A stretch of DNA of 44,295 nucleotides from an uncultured Rhodopila sp. (GCA_903851415.1 CAINOE010000166.1:1-44295), one strand, 5' to 3'. Positions 26,259 to 34,285 are shown, counted from the stretch's first letter. Notes: generated by a model from the sequence alone, not told the origin. Translations and numbers: made by a program.

Positions 26259-27635
26259 TTACGCGGTGCGCCGGACGGTGGTGCTGTAAATTTGTTCCAG
26301 CAACGTCAGGGCGCCGCGATAGCCGACATTGGAACGTGTCAGGACAACTTCATAGGAAGCCGGGAACGCTACTTCGAGCAAAATGCCCTTGATTTCCTTC
26401 GCCAGATCCCGCTCCCAGGTCGAACCCAGGATCAGCGGCGGCTTGTGGCCGAAGTCCGCGGCCCTGATTCGCTGGTGGATCAGGTAGCTGTCTTCAAGGA
26501 AGTCCACCTCGACGGCGGTGTCATGATCGAGCGCCTGGAACTCCGCAACGATGACGTCACGGTATTCCACGGGCGGATTGTCGGTCACGACCACGCTGGC
26601 CGGCAACAGCCCGAGCTGTCGCAAAGCGAATTTGCTCAGGGCAAGCGCATAGGCCGCATCCGCGGCGATCGCGAACCTGGCCGGCAATCCCCAGCGGTAC
26701 TGCGAATAGAATTCCGAGAACGCTTCGATATAGGTATAGTATTTCCGTTCCTCTTCCACGATGAACGGCTCGGCGGACCCGGAGATCCCGGCGAAAGCCG
26801 CGATCTCGCGCAGCACCTCGCCCGCGGCCTTGGCGCCGATCGGAACCTGCGGGATATGCAAGAACGGTTGCCCGTATTTCGCCTCAAGATGCTTCGCCGT
26901 ATCAAGCCCGAGCCAGGGGGACAGCACCAGGTTGAACTGCGCGCGGGGGATCGCCTGCCATTCCGAAATACCCGCCGAATCCGGGCCGAACAGCAGGTTG
27001 ACGCGCAGCCCGATGCCCTCCAGCAGCCGCTTGATTTCAGCCAGGTCGCCGCGCCAGAACGTGTTCTGGTAAGGCAGCAACGACCACAGATTGATCAGAC
27101 CCTCCTCGCGCGGTCCGTCATAGGCACCGACGAACTGATCGATGATGGCGCGTGTTACCACCTCGTGGCCGGTGAAGTTGTTGCCGCGGAAACCTCCGGT
27201 CTCGGCATACACCACCGGTGCGCCGCGGCTTTGGAAGTCGCGCACGACCGAGCCGACATCGTCGCCCACCAGATCGGGAATGCAGCCTGTTACGACGACG
27301 AACAGGTCCGCTTCCAGGATCGCCAGCGTCGCTTCGATCAGCTCCTCCAGGCGCTCGGTGCCGCCGAAGATCACCTCCCGCTGGGTCGCGTTGCTGCTGG
27401 GCGCCACGCCGCCGCCGCCCCATCCGCCGCCCTGGTTGCCGTTGGCGCCGACAAGGGCGTTATGCTGCTTGTCGGCGCAGCCGGGTCCACAATGAGTGAT
27501 CGGTATCACCCGCGGAATGGCGGCCGCCGTTTGCATGGCGCCGATGGAGCACGCGTAACGAAGTTGCTCGATCGTCGACAGCTGCTCGTTGTCGCCGGGC
27601 AGTTCCGTGTTGCGTTGCTTGAGTGCTACGACCAT
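26259..27635 (-). CDS. marK: Methylthio-alkane reductase-like beta subunit (K1)
   Basis: A 458-residue NifK-like protein with P-cluster-type cysteines in RYACSIGAMQ, CGPGCADKQH and VVTGCIPDLVGDD. Shortly after the second cysteine it carries a glycine/tryptophan-rich loop (NQGGGWGGGGVAPSSN, about residues 67-82) that is shorter in K2 (HQGGAYVAPSTN) and K3 (YQGGEFHVPSTN). It has an excellent AAGGAGA ribosome site ahead of ATG 27635, 13 bp after D1. It pairs with D1 and H1 in the first complete set of the operon. Subunit identity is firm and substrate is inferred. Confidence 0.87.
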   Translation of the reverse strand: MVVALKQRNTELPGDNEQLSTIEQLRYACSIGAMQTAAAIPRVIPITHCGPGCADKQHNALVGANGNQGGGWGGGGVAPSSNATQREVIFGGTERLEELIEATLAILEADLFVVVTGCIPDLVGDDVGSVVRDFQSRGAPVVYAETGGFRGNNFTGHEVVTRAIIDQFVGAYDGPREEGLINLWSLLPYQNTFWRGDLAEIKRLLEGIGLRVNLLFGPDSAGISEWQAIPRAQFNLVLSPWLGLDTAKHLEAKYGQPFLHIPQVPIGAKAAGEVLREIAAFAGISGSAEPFIVEEERKYYTYIEAFSEFYSQYRWGLPARFAIAADAAYALALSKFALRQLGLLPASVVVTDNPPVEYRDVIVAEFQALDHDTAVEVDFLEDSYLIHQRIRAADFGHKPPLILGSTWERDLAKEIKGILLEVAFPASYEVVLTRSNVGYRGALTLLEQIYSTTVRRTA

Positions 27636-27648
27636 GACGCCGTCTCCT

Positions 27649-29163
27649 TCAGGCGCTGGCTGCGCGGGCGAGGGCGAACGGGTCCGCTTCCTCCAGCCAG
27701 GACTTGCGATACGGCAATGAAGAATGTGCCGCGAGATCCTCGTGAAACTTCCTTTGCCCCAGTGCGGCCAGGATTTCGACACCCATGTTGATGATGCCCT
27801 GGTAGCCCAGCGGAAAGGTCGTGTCGCCAATCTGCAACGATGGCAGGCCGAACCGGGATGCCAACGGCGACAGCCCGCCGTGCCGGATCACGACAAAATC
27901 GGGCTTCACACGCTGTAGCAGGTTGTAGAACTGGTAATGCTGCCGCACACCGACGGTGAACAGCTCGACATCGCCGGTCTGGTCCACCAAATGTCCCAGC
28001 GTGTCGCGTTCCGGATCGCCGCTGTCATAAGTCGGGTCGTGGTGGAATACCAGCGTCCCGGGCACCTCGACGCCAAGCTCACGCAGCACGACGACGATGC
28101 CGTGGGCGAACGAAGCGCCCATCGCGACATAACCCTTCAGCCCCTGCAACTTCGCCCGCAATTCCGCAATGATCGGCTTTACCCGCGCATGTTCGCGGGC
28201 AATATAGGCCTCGGTTGGCGCTTCGCGGTTCGTTGCGCGGCCGATAGCGCGCAGCCAGGCGTCGGTGCCGGCAAAACCATAGGGCTGCGGCGCCTTGATC
28301 TCCGGCACACCGAATTCCTGCTCCAGCGCCGCGGTGATATAGCTGGCGAGCGTATAGCAGAAACTGACCGATGCGGCCGCCTCCGACATCTGTTCCAGTT
28401 GCTCGACCGTTGCCTGGTTGACCACGAGGTTGGTCCGCAGGCCCAACTCCGCCAGCATCGGCGTATAGACGTCGGTTCCCGGCAGGATAATGATGTTGAC
28501 GAGATCCTCCTGCTTCCGCGGCGGATTGCGGCGCACGATCTGGCGCAGGATGCCATGCTGGATGGCATCGAATCCGGTGCTCCAATGTTTCGACTTGAAG
28601 CCTTCGCAGAAGATCGGAACGACGGGAATGCCGATCTCCTCCTGGACTTCGCGGGCGGCGGTTTCGACATCGTCACCGATGATGCCGGTGGCGCAGGACG
28701 TTGCGATAATGATCGCCTTGGGCGCGTGCCTCCGATACGCCTCGCGGATGGTTTCCTGCAGCTTTTCCACGCCGCCGTAGACCATGTCGCGCTCGGTCAG
28801 ATTCGTGGACAGCGCCGTGTTGTTGTGCACGGGCAGGTTGCGCCGCGCCAGGGCATTACGAAAGTTGATGTTATTGTAAGGATGATTCGCGGCGCAGCCG
28901 ATCGGCGAATGCTGCACCAGAATGGCATCGAGAATGCTGGCGCCGATGCTTTGCACGACCTGTTCACTGCAACTGCCGCCCTGGGTGAACGGGCTTTGCA
29001 GCTCGCAGATCTTGCTGCCCTTGCTGCCGCATCCGGGGCCGCAGCCGCGGGAGAACTCGGACTGTTCCGCGAGTTCGGCGGCGGAGCCTTCATCCCAGGC
29101 GATGATGGTGCCAAGCCGCTGCTCGCGATTTTCGACAACCGCCGTCCGCAGGTTGATCGTCAT
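27649..29163 (-). CDS. marD: Methylthio-alkane reductase-like alpha subunit (D1)
   Basis: A 504-residue NifD-like protein. P-cluster-type cysteines are in GGSCSEQ, HSPIGCAAN and ATSCATGIIGDD, with a cofactor-type cysteine in SVSFCYTLASYI. In the position of the NifD cofactor histidine the sequence reads LGYQG. N-terminal extra cysteines GCGPGC...IC precede the first P-cluster ligand. The start at 29163 gives an N-terminus matching D2 and D3; a longer in-frame start upstream would run back into H1. It lies 16 bp downstream of H1. The whole resembles MarD, the alpha chain of the enzyme that reduces methyl thioethers to methanethiol plus alkane or alkene. Confidence 0.87.
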   Translation of the reverse strand: MTINLRTAVVENREQRLGTIIAWDEGSAAELAEQSEFSRGCGPGCGSKGSKICELQSPFTQGGSCSEQVVQSIGASILDAILVQHSPIGCAANHPYNNINFRNALARRNLPVHNNTALSTNLTERDMVYGGVEKLQETIREAYRRHAPKAIIIATSCATGIIGDDVETAAREVQEEIGIPVVPIFCEGFKSKHWSTGFDAIQHGILRQIVRRNPPRKQEDLVNIIILPGTDVYTPMLAELGLRTNLVVNQATVEQLEQMSEAAASVSFCYTLASYITAALEQEFGVPEIKAPQPYGFAGTDAWLRAIGRATNREAPTEAYIAREHARVKPIIAELRAKLQGLKGYVAMGASFAHGIVVVLRELGVEVPGTLVFHHDPTYDSGDPERDTLGHLVDQTGDVELFTVGVRQHYQFYNLLQRVKPDFVVIRHGGLSPLASRFGLPSLQIGDTTFPLGYQGIINMGVEILAALGQRKFHEDLAAHSSLPYRKSWLEEADPFALARAASA

Positions 29164-30055
29164 GATACTGTCTCCCCGTTCAGGCCGGCACGCGCTCACG
29201 CTCCGCGGCACGCTCGATTTCCACAAGCTGATTGGCCCATCCGCCGGACCATTCGCGAAGCTGTTCCGGGTTCAGCGCCACCGGCACCTTCGATTCGGTA
29301 TGTTCGGCGATGCGGCGCGCCAGAACCCGATACACTTCCGCCTGCGCCGAATTCGGCGCCGCCTCGATCGTGGTGCGGCCCGACAGTTCGGCCTGAGTAA
29401 CCGTCAGCGAACGCGGCACATACTGCACGATCTGCGTCTTGGTGCGCTCGGCGAAGTCATCGATGATCTGCCGGTGGAAGTCGGTGTTCATTGAATTGGC
29501 AATGATCCCGCCCAGCAACGCCCCGCCGGAGTTCGAATATTTCTCGATCCCCCGGAACAGGTTGTTGGCCGCGAAGATCGCCATGAAATCCGCCGACGAC
29601 ACCGTAAACACATGCTCCGCGATCCCCTCGCGGATCGGCACCGCAAAGCCGCCGCACACCACGTCGCCGAGCACGTCGTAGATGACGATGTCGATGTCCA
29701 GTTCCTCGAAGATCTGTTGCTGCTTCAGCAGTTCCACCGCCGTGATGATGCCGCGCCCGGCGCAGCCCACGCCCGGGGCCGGACCGCCCGCCTCGACGCA
29801 GTAGATGCCCTTGAACCCGAGGAAGATCGCCTCATGCGCATCGACCCGGCGTTTCCCTGCCAGCAGATCCAGCACCGACGGAATATACTCGCCGCCGCGG
29901 AGCGTATTGGTCGAATCCGCCTTCGGATCGCAGCCGAACTGCATCACCTTGTAGCCGGCCTCGGCCAATGCGGCGCTGATATTCGATGTCGTCGTCGACT
30001 TGCCGATGCCGCCCTTGCCATAGATCGCGATTTGCTTGGGTTTCTTGCCAGACAT
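29101..30055. repeat. Direct repeat, copy 1 (start of D1 plus all of H1)
   Basis: Partner of the repeat at 25291-26245. Similarity falls sharply on the D side just left of 29101 and ends on the other side at the H1 start codon region (13-bp leaders upstream of H1 and H2 differ). Because the D and K genes themselves have diverged far more than this segment, the segment has probably been homogenised by recombination between the copies. Confidence 0.9.
29180..30055 (-). CDS. marH: Methylthio-alkane reductase-like iron protein (H1)
   Basis: A 291-residue NifH-like protein with the P-loop GKGGIGKST, the two cluster-ligand cysteines (PGVGCAGRG and GDVVCGGFA) and the MSGKKPKQIAIYG start. It hydrolyses ATP to drive single-electron transfer to the D/K component. 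The protein is nearly identical to H2, while its DNA shows patches of identity alternating with patches of silent differences. It is 13 bp downstream of the NifB-like gene. An in-frame upstream ATG would overlap the NifB-like gene and is unlikely. With two H proteins almost the same, either could serve all three D/K pairs. Confidence 0.94.
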   Translation of the reverse strand: MSGKKPKQIAIYGKGGIGKSTTTSNISAALAEAGYKVMQFGCDPKADSTNTLRGGEYIPSVLDLLAGKRRVDAHEAIFLGFKGIYCVEAGGPAPGVGCAGRGIITAVELLKQQQIFEELDIDIVIYDVLGDVVCGGFAVPIREGIAEHVFTVSSADFMAIFAANNLFRGIEKYSNSGGALLGGIIANSMNTDFHRQIIDDFAERTKTQIVQYVPRSLTVTQAELSGRTTIEAAPNSAQAEVYRVLARRIAEHTESKVPVALNPEQLREWSGGWANQLVEIERAAERERVPA

Positions 30056-30068
30056 GAAGAATCTCCGT

Positions 30069-31055
30069 TTAGCCGTGTGAGAAGGTCGGTTCGGCGGCCA
30101 GATTGTCGCCGTAAAGCTGGGGGGCAAAGTCGCTGACACCCGGCACGCCGCAGGCATCGGCGCGACAGCGCTGACAATGCGTGAAAACCTGCAGATACTG
30201 CTTCGCCGCTGCGCGGGCGCGATGCAGGGCGCCGGCACTCGATTCCACAAGGTGCGCAAAGTCATGCTGCGGAATCAGCGGAATGATGTTGATCATGTGC
30301 GCGCCCGCCGCCGCAGCCACACGAGCCACCGTTTCGATGTGCTCGTCGTTGACGCCCGGGATCAGCACCGTATTGATCTTCACCGTCGCACCCCGCGCGC
30401 TGACCGCGGCGATGCCGCCAAGCTGGTTCTCTATCAGCCTCCGGGCCGCTTCCACGCCATTCAGCCGCTTGCGCTGCCAGGCGATCACCGGGCTGATCTG
30501 CGCCTGGATTTCCGGATCGACCGCGTTGACCGTTACGGTGACCGTGCGCACCCCGACGGCGATGACCTCCTGCGCCCGTTCGGGCAGCATCAAGCCATTG
30601 GTGGACAGGCACATGATCAGCGACGGGTAGGCGGCATGCACCAGTTCAAAGGTGCGCAGGGCATGGTCGGTGAACAGCGGGTCGCCGGGGCCGGCGATGC
30701 CGACCACGTTGATGGTCGGGCAAAGCTTCAGCGCCCGATGCGTGATCTCCAGAGCCTGCTCCGGCGTCAGCAGGCGGGATGCAACGCCCGGCCGGTGCTC
30801 GACGCCGTTGAAGTCGCGCTTGCAGAAGGCGCAGGTGATGTTGCAGCCCGGGCTGACCGGAAGATGCAGGCGGGCGCTCTGGGCGTGGCCTTCCACCGTC
30901 GAACTGAAGCAGGGGTGCTTGCCTTCCAAAGCCGGGAAGGCGGGCTCCCGGGTGGACCTCAGCTTCATCTCCCGCACCAGGCAGGACGCATCTATTTCGG
31001 TCGGCCTCGCCTCGCGGTTCGGCCCCTTGCCCCGGCTCGCGAGTGCAGTTCCCAT
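30069..31055 (-). CDS. marB: NifB-like radical SAM protein (MarB-like)
   Basis: A protein of about 328 residues with the radical-SAM motif CNITCAFCKRDF (about residues 78-89), the NifB-type opening HPCFSS, RPGVASRLLTPEQA, and the NifB-type tail motif HCQRCRADACG. It lacks the C-terminal NifX-like domain of long NifB. NifB makes the 8Fe-9S-C precursor of nitrogenase cofactors. Its presence at the head of the operon argues that the D/K enzymes carry a complex Fe-S cofactor, not just P-cluster-type clusters. No NifE/N-like scaffold gene was seen in the window. The start is uncertain: ATG 31055 is used here; ATG 31106 is also in frame. Confidence 0.9.
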   Translation of the reverse strand: MGTALASRGKGPNREARPTEIDASCLVREMKLRSTREPAFPALEGKHPCFSSTVEGHAQSARLHLPVSPGCNITCAFCKRDFNGVEHRPGVASRLLTPEQALEITHRALKLCPTINVVGIAGPGDPLFTDHALRTFELVHAAYPSLIMCLSTNGLMLPERAQEVIAVGVRTVTVTVNAVDPEIQAQISPVIAWQRKRLNGVEAARRLIENQLGGIAAVSARGATVKINTVLIPGVNDEHIETVARVAAAAGAHMINIIPLIPQHDFAHLVESSAGALHRARAAAKQYLQVFTHCQRCRADACGVPGVSDFAPQLYGDNLAAEPTFSHG

Positions 31056-31293
31056 AGCGTTAGCGCCCCCTGGTTCGTTCGTCCCCGCCGGTAAGCGGGA
31101 CGGCATCGACGTTAATTACCATCCAAAAGCGGGCTATGCAATAACATACATACATATATAGTGCATACCGGAACCTTTGTTCCGGGCGCGGCGCAACCCG
31201 TCGTACTCTCACGTGGATTGCACGAAACACTCCTGCCATAGCGTATAAATGCAGTCATCGTCGGCCGCGTCAATTGCGACGGAGTGTCATGCC
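31056..31293. promoter_or_regulatory. Divergent control region between the NifB-like operon and the MetX-like operon
   Basis: AT-rich compared with its surroundings. It holds an imperfect inverted repeat ATGCAATA (31136-31143) / TAGTGCAT (31159-31166) flanking an ACATACATACATATAT tract. Immediately next to it is the perfect inverted repeat CCGGAAC-CTTT-GTTCCGG (31168-31185). The region lies about 80-130 bp upstream of the NifB-like start and about 110-160 bp upstream of the MetX-like start, so either element could be an operator or, for the hairpin, a transcript structure. TATAAA at 31242-31247 overlaps the first possible ATG of the MetX-like gene. Confidence 0.5.
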
Positions 31294-32337
31294 GTGACGG
31301 TGCCCTATTACTCGCAGCAGAACCATGGCCCGTTCGAAACCTTCGCGCTCGGCGATTTCGATCTCGAAGGCGGCGACAGGCTGCGCGGCGCGTCCCTGGC
31401 CTACGCGACCTTCGGCACTCTGGCGGCCGACGGGCGGAACGCGATCCTGTTCCCGAGCTGGTATTCCGGAACGTCGAAGATCCTCGAACTGGCCTATATC
31501 GGGTCGGACCGCGCCCTTGACCCCAACAAATACTTCATCATCCTCGTCAACCAGATCGGCAACGGCCTGTCGTCGTCGCCTTCCAACGCATCGGCGCCGT
31601 TCAACGCCGCGCGCTTTCCGCGCATCACCATTGGCGACGACGTGCGCGCGCAGCACCGCCTGATCAGCGAGAAATTCGGCATCGAGCAACTGGCCCTGGT
31701 GCTCGGCGGCTCAATGGGCGCACAGCAAACCTACGAATGGGCCGTCCGCTTCCCCGACGCCGTTGCGCGCGCGGCGCCGATCGGCGGCACGGCCCGGACC
31801 ACACCGCATAACCGGCTGCTGGTCGACACGTTCATCGATGCGATCACCAGCGACCCCGCTTTCGACAGCGGCTGGTACAAAGAAGGCGCCGTCCATCGCG
31901 GCCTGCGACGCCACGCGCGGCTGTTCGCCGTGTCCGGCTTCACTCAAACGCTGTTCAACCAGCCGGGCTGGCGCGACCTCGGCTTCACCACGACTGATGA
32001 TTTCGTCACCGGATTCGTGGAAAACCATTTCCTGCCGCAGGACCCCAACAATCTGATTCTACTGGCGCAGAAATGGCGCGACGCCGATGTCAGCCGCCTG
32101 ACGCACCACGATCTGCCCGCCGCGCTCGGCAAAATCAAAGCCAGGACCTCCGTCATCGCCATCGAGGAAGATGTCTTCTTCCCGCTCGCGGACATTGCCG
32201 CCGAGCAGACGCTGATTCCCCGAAGCGCGTTGAAGCGCGTGTCGTCCGTCTGGGGTCATCTGGCGCTGTTCGGCACCGACCCCGGATACAACCGGACGAT
32301 CGACGTCCACCTCACAGAATTGCTCGCCAGCCATTGA
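31294..32337 (+). CDS. MetX-like alpha/beta hydrolase
   Basis: A protein of about 347 residues of the homoserine O-acetyltransferase-related alpha/beta-hydrolase family. The nucleophile elbow is LGGSMGAQQTYEWA (Ser near residue 145), the acid is probably the Asp in IEEDVFFP and the catalytic His is in WGHLALFG. True MetX enzymes usually have GGSxGG at the nucleophile; here it is GGSMGA, so O-acylhomoserine synthesis is possible but not certain. It could instead be a hydrolase or acyltransferase for an island substrate. GTG 31294 follows GGAG by 9 bases and is preferred; ATG 31249 is in frame but has no ribosome site. It heads the operon through 36435. Confidence 0.8.
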   Translation: MTVPYYSQQNHGPFETFALGDFDLEGGDRLRGASLAYATFGTLAADGRNAILFPSWYSGTSKILELAYIGSDRALDPNKYFIILVNQIGNGLSSSPSNASAPFNAARFPRITIGDDVRAQHRLISEKFGIEQLALVLGGSMGAQQTYEWAVRFPDAVARAAPIGGTARTTPHNRLLVDTFIDAITSDPAFDSGWYKEGAVHRGLRRHARLFAVSGFTQTLFNQPGWRDLGFTTTDDFVTGFVENHFLPQDPNNLILLAQKWRDADVSRLTHHDLPAALGKIKARTSVIAIEEDVFFPLADIAAEQTLIPRSALKRVSSVWGHLALFGTDPGYNRTIDVHLTELLASH

Positions 32338-32354
32338 ATGAAAGGAATTCAGCC

Positions 32355-33002
32355 GTGTCCGATGACCGTCCCGCTATCGATCCGTATCCGCTCAGCCCCT
32401 ATGTCGCCTGGGCCGGCAACCGCAACAAGGACCCGATCCTGACGGCGTTCAAGGACATCTTCCCGCGTTCGGGCGATGCCCTGGAACTGGCCAGTGGCGC
32501 CGGCCTTCACGTCAATTACTTCGCACCGTATTTCCCGCAGATCCGTTTCCAGCCCTCCGACTTCGATGCGGACGTGTTCGACAGCATCAAGCAGAAGCGC
32601 GCGGCCGCTGCGAACACCAATGTCGCTGATCCAATCCGCATCGACCTGACGGACTCGGCAACCTGGCCGCCGCGGGAGCATCAGCGTTACGACGTGATCT
32701 TCGTCATCAATATCTTCCAGGTCGCGCCGGTATCGATCGCCGACGGCATCGCCGCCCTGGCGGCGCGGTTGCTGAAGGACAACGGCTTTGTTGCGATCTA
32801 CGGGCCGTTCAAGGTGGACGGCGCTTACACCACGCCGTCGAACGAGTCCTTCGACAAGGAAATCCTGGCGGCCGGTGTGCCGGAATGGGGCCTGAAGGAC
32901 GTGCGCGACCTCGAAAGCGCGGCCCGGCCGCACGGTTTGGTGCTGCGGCAGCGCCTCGACCTTCCGGCCAACAATTTCATCCTGCTGTTCGGGCGCCCGT
33001 AA
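32355..33002 (+). CDS. DUF938-family SAM-dependent methyltransferase-like protein
   Basis: A 215-residue protein with a class I SAM-binding motif (ALELASGAGLHVNYFA, about residues 42-57) and the DUF938 signatures SPYVAWAGNRNKDPIL near the N-terminus and YGPFKVDGAYTTPSN in the C-terminal half. The GTG start 32355 is preceded by AAGGA at good spacing. The family is uncharacterised in bacteria as far as I know. Here it lies between a MetX-like hydrolase and a YdhR-type protein, so it may methylate a small molecule, or a thiol, in the organosulfur route. The methyl acceptor is unknown. Confidence 0.85.
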   Translation: MSDDRPAIDPYPLSPYVAWAGNRNKDPILTAFKDIFPRSGDALELASGAGLHVNYFAPYFPQIRFQPSDFDADVFDSIKQKRAAAANTNVADPIRIDLTDSATWPPREHQRYDVIFVINIFQVAPVSIADGIAALAARLLKDNGFVAIYGPFKVDGAYTTPSNESFDKEILAAGVPEWGLKDVRDLESAARPHGLVLRQRLDLPANNFILLFGRP

Positions 33003-33023
33003 CCCTTTTCCGGAGAAGAACCA

Positions 33024-33335
33024 ATGTCGACGAGAACCTTCCTCTACGCCGAAATCCAGGTGTCGATCCCGTTCGAAAAGATCGACTGGGAGTCGATCAA
33101 CGTTGCGATGAAGCAGGAGCCCGGCCTCAAAAGCAAAACCTGGCTCAGCGGCATCAACAACAACACCATCGGCGGGTTCTACGAGTTCGATTCGCTGGAG
33201 AACGCGCGCGCCTATGCAACGGGCTACCTCGCCGCCGCGGCGCAGCAAATCGGCGGCAGCCTGTCCGTCAAACTGTTCGACGCCGACGTGACCGCGGCCG
33301 CGAGTGCCGCGATCGCATCGCCGTTCTACCGCTGA
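33024..33335 (+). CDS. YdhR-type putative monooxygenase (dimeric alpha/beta-barrel)
   Basis: A 103-residue protein matching the size and pattern of the YdhR family: ...EIQVSIPFEKIDWESI..., PGLKSKTWLSG, and the GGFYEFDSLENARAYATGYL signature that packs the ferredoxin-like barrel. These proteins are annotated as putative monooxygenases, but the activity is not well established. No cofactor residues are evident. It is 21 bp downstream of the DUF938 gene and 11 bp upstream of CobW copy 2, so it is part of the operon. A role in substrate binding or handling of a reactive intermediate is possible. Confidence 0.8.
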   Translation: MSTRTFLYAEIQVSIPFEKIDWESINVAMKQEPGLKSKTWLSGINNNTIGGFYEFDSLENARAYATGYLAAAAQQIGGSLSVKLFDADVTAAASAAIASPFYR

Positions 33336-33346
33336 ACCAAACCACC

Positions 33347-34285
33347 ATGCCCGAGCGCTTGCCATTTTCGGTCCTGACCGGCGGCCTCGGCAGCGGCAAG
33401 ACCACGCTGCTGGCGGGGCTGCTGCGCCATCCGGCGATGGCGCGCACCGGCGTTGTGGTCAACGAATACGGCGAGATCGCGCTGGATGCGGTGCTGCTCG
33501 GCCATGCCGACAGCCAGACGGTCGTGCTGGCCGGCGGCTGCGTGTGTTGCCTCGCGCTGGGCGATTTCGTTGCCGCCATTCGTTCGCTGGAAGCCCGCGC
33601 CGCGGCGGTGCCGTTCGAGCGGGTGGTGATCGAGACCAGCGGGCTGGCCGATCCGCTGCCAATCCTGCAGGCTTTGACGGCGGCGCCCGATCTGGCGCGG
33701 CGCTATGTTCCCGGCACCGTCATCGCCACCGTGGATGCCCTGCTCGGCGAAGCGGAACTCTCCGATCACCTCATCGAACGCCAAATCGCCCTGGCCGATC
33801 GGCTGGTGGTGACGAAGGGCGATCTTGCGCTGGCGGGGGCGCTGCCGGGGCTGTTGCGGCGGCTGCGCGGGATCAATCCCTCGGCCGAGGTGGTGGTTGC
33901 CAGCCGTGGCGACGTCACGCCGGAGCAGGTCTTCGGACTCCGTCCGGACCGCCCCCCGGAAAGCGGTCCGCATCAGCACGGCCCGGCCGCGCGCGCGATC
34001 TGCCTGACCCTGACGGAACCGGTGGACTGGAGCGTGTTCGGCCCGGCGCTGGAGCGCCTGATGCGGACGCCTGGCGTCTTGCGGGTGAAGGGCCTTATGC
34101 AGCTAGCCGGAGCCGATCGGCCGTTGGTCGTGCAGGCTGTGCGCGGCGTCCCGCAGGCGCCGGTTTGGCTTTCGGTCCCGGATGCCGGGGATGACTTGTC
34201 GCGGCTCGTGTTCATCGCCGTCGGCCTCGATGAGGCTGCGATCAGGGCTGCTCTGCCAATTGGGAAACGGAAGGAAATAGCGTGA
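33347..34285 (+). CDS. CobW/G3E-family GTPase (copy 2)
   Basis: A 312-residue GTPase closely related to the one at 2577-3527: P-loop TGGLGSGKTT, the same VVVNE(F/Y)GEI switch, metal motif GCVCC near residue 65, TKGD in the base-recognition position, and a C-terminal CobW_C domain. The His-rich stretch is reduced to PHQHGP. The chosen ATG lies 11 bp after the YdhR-type gene. Its stop overlaps the GTG start of the first UroD-type gene (GTGA). Repeated association of CobW with UroD-type methyltransferases at both ends of the window suggests metal delivery to these zinc enzymes or to the corrinoid system, as inference. Confidence 0.9.
   Translation: MPERLPFSVLTGGLGSGKTTLLAGLLRHPAMARTGVVVNEYGEIALDAVLLGHADSQTVVLAGGCVCCLALGDFVAAIRSLEARAAAVPFERVVIETSGLADPLPILQALTAAPDLARRYVPGTVIATVDALLGEAELSDHLIERQIALADRLVVTKGDLALAGALPGLLRRLRGINPSAEVVVASRGDVTPEQVFGLRPDRPPESGPHQHGPAARAICLTLTEPVDWSVFGPALERLMRTPGVLRVKGLMQLAGADRPLVVQAVRGVPQAPVWLSVPDAGDDLSRLVFIAVGLDEAAIRAALPIGKRKEIA

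Noticed and set aside
23836..29163. True nitrogenase nifHDK
   Set aside because: K proteins lack the NifK N-terminal extension, the cofactor histidine region is not NifD-like, no nifE/N/X/V genes are present, and metY and sulfur genes surround the locus.
18237..30055. Protochlorophyllide/chlorophyllide reductase (BchLNB/BchXYZ) or CfbCD
   Set aside because: No pigment or F430 biosynthesis genes are nearby, and a NifB-like gene plus a cofactor-type cysteine in D argue for a NifB-type cofactor that those enzymes do not use.
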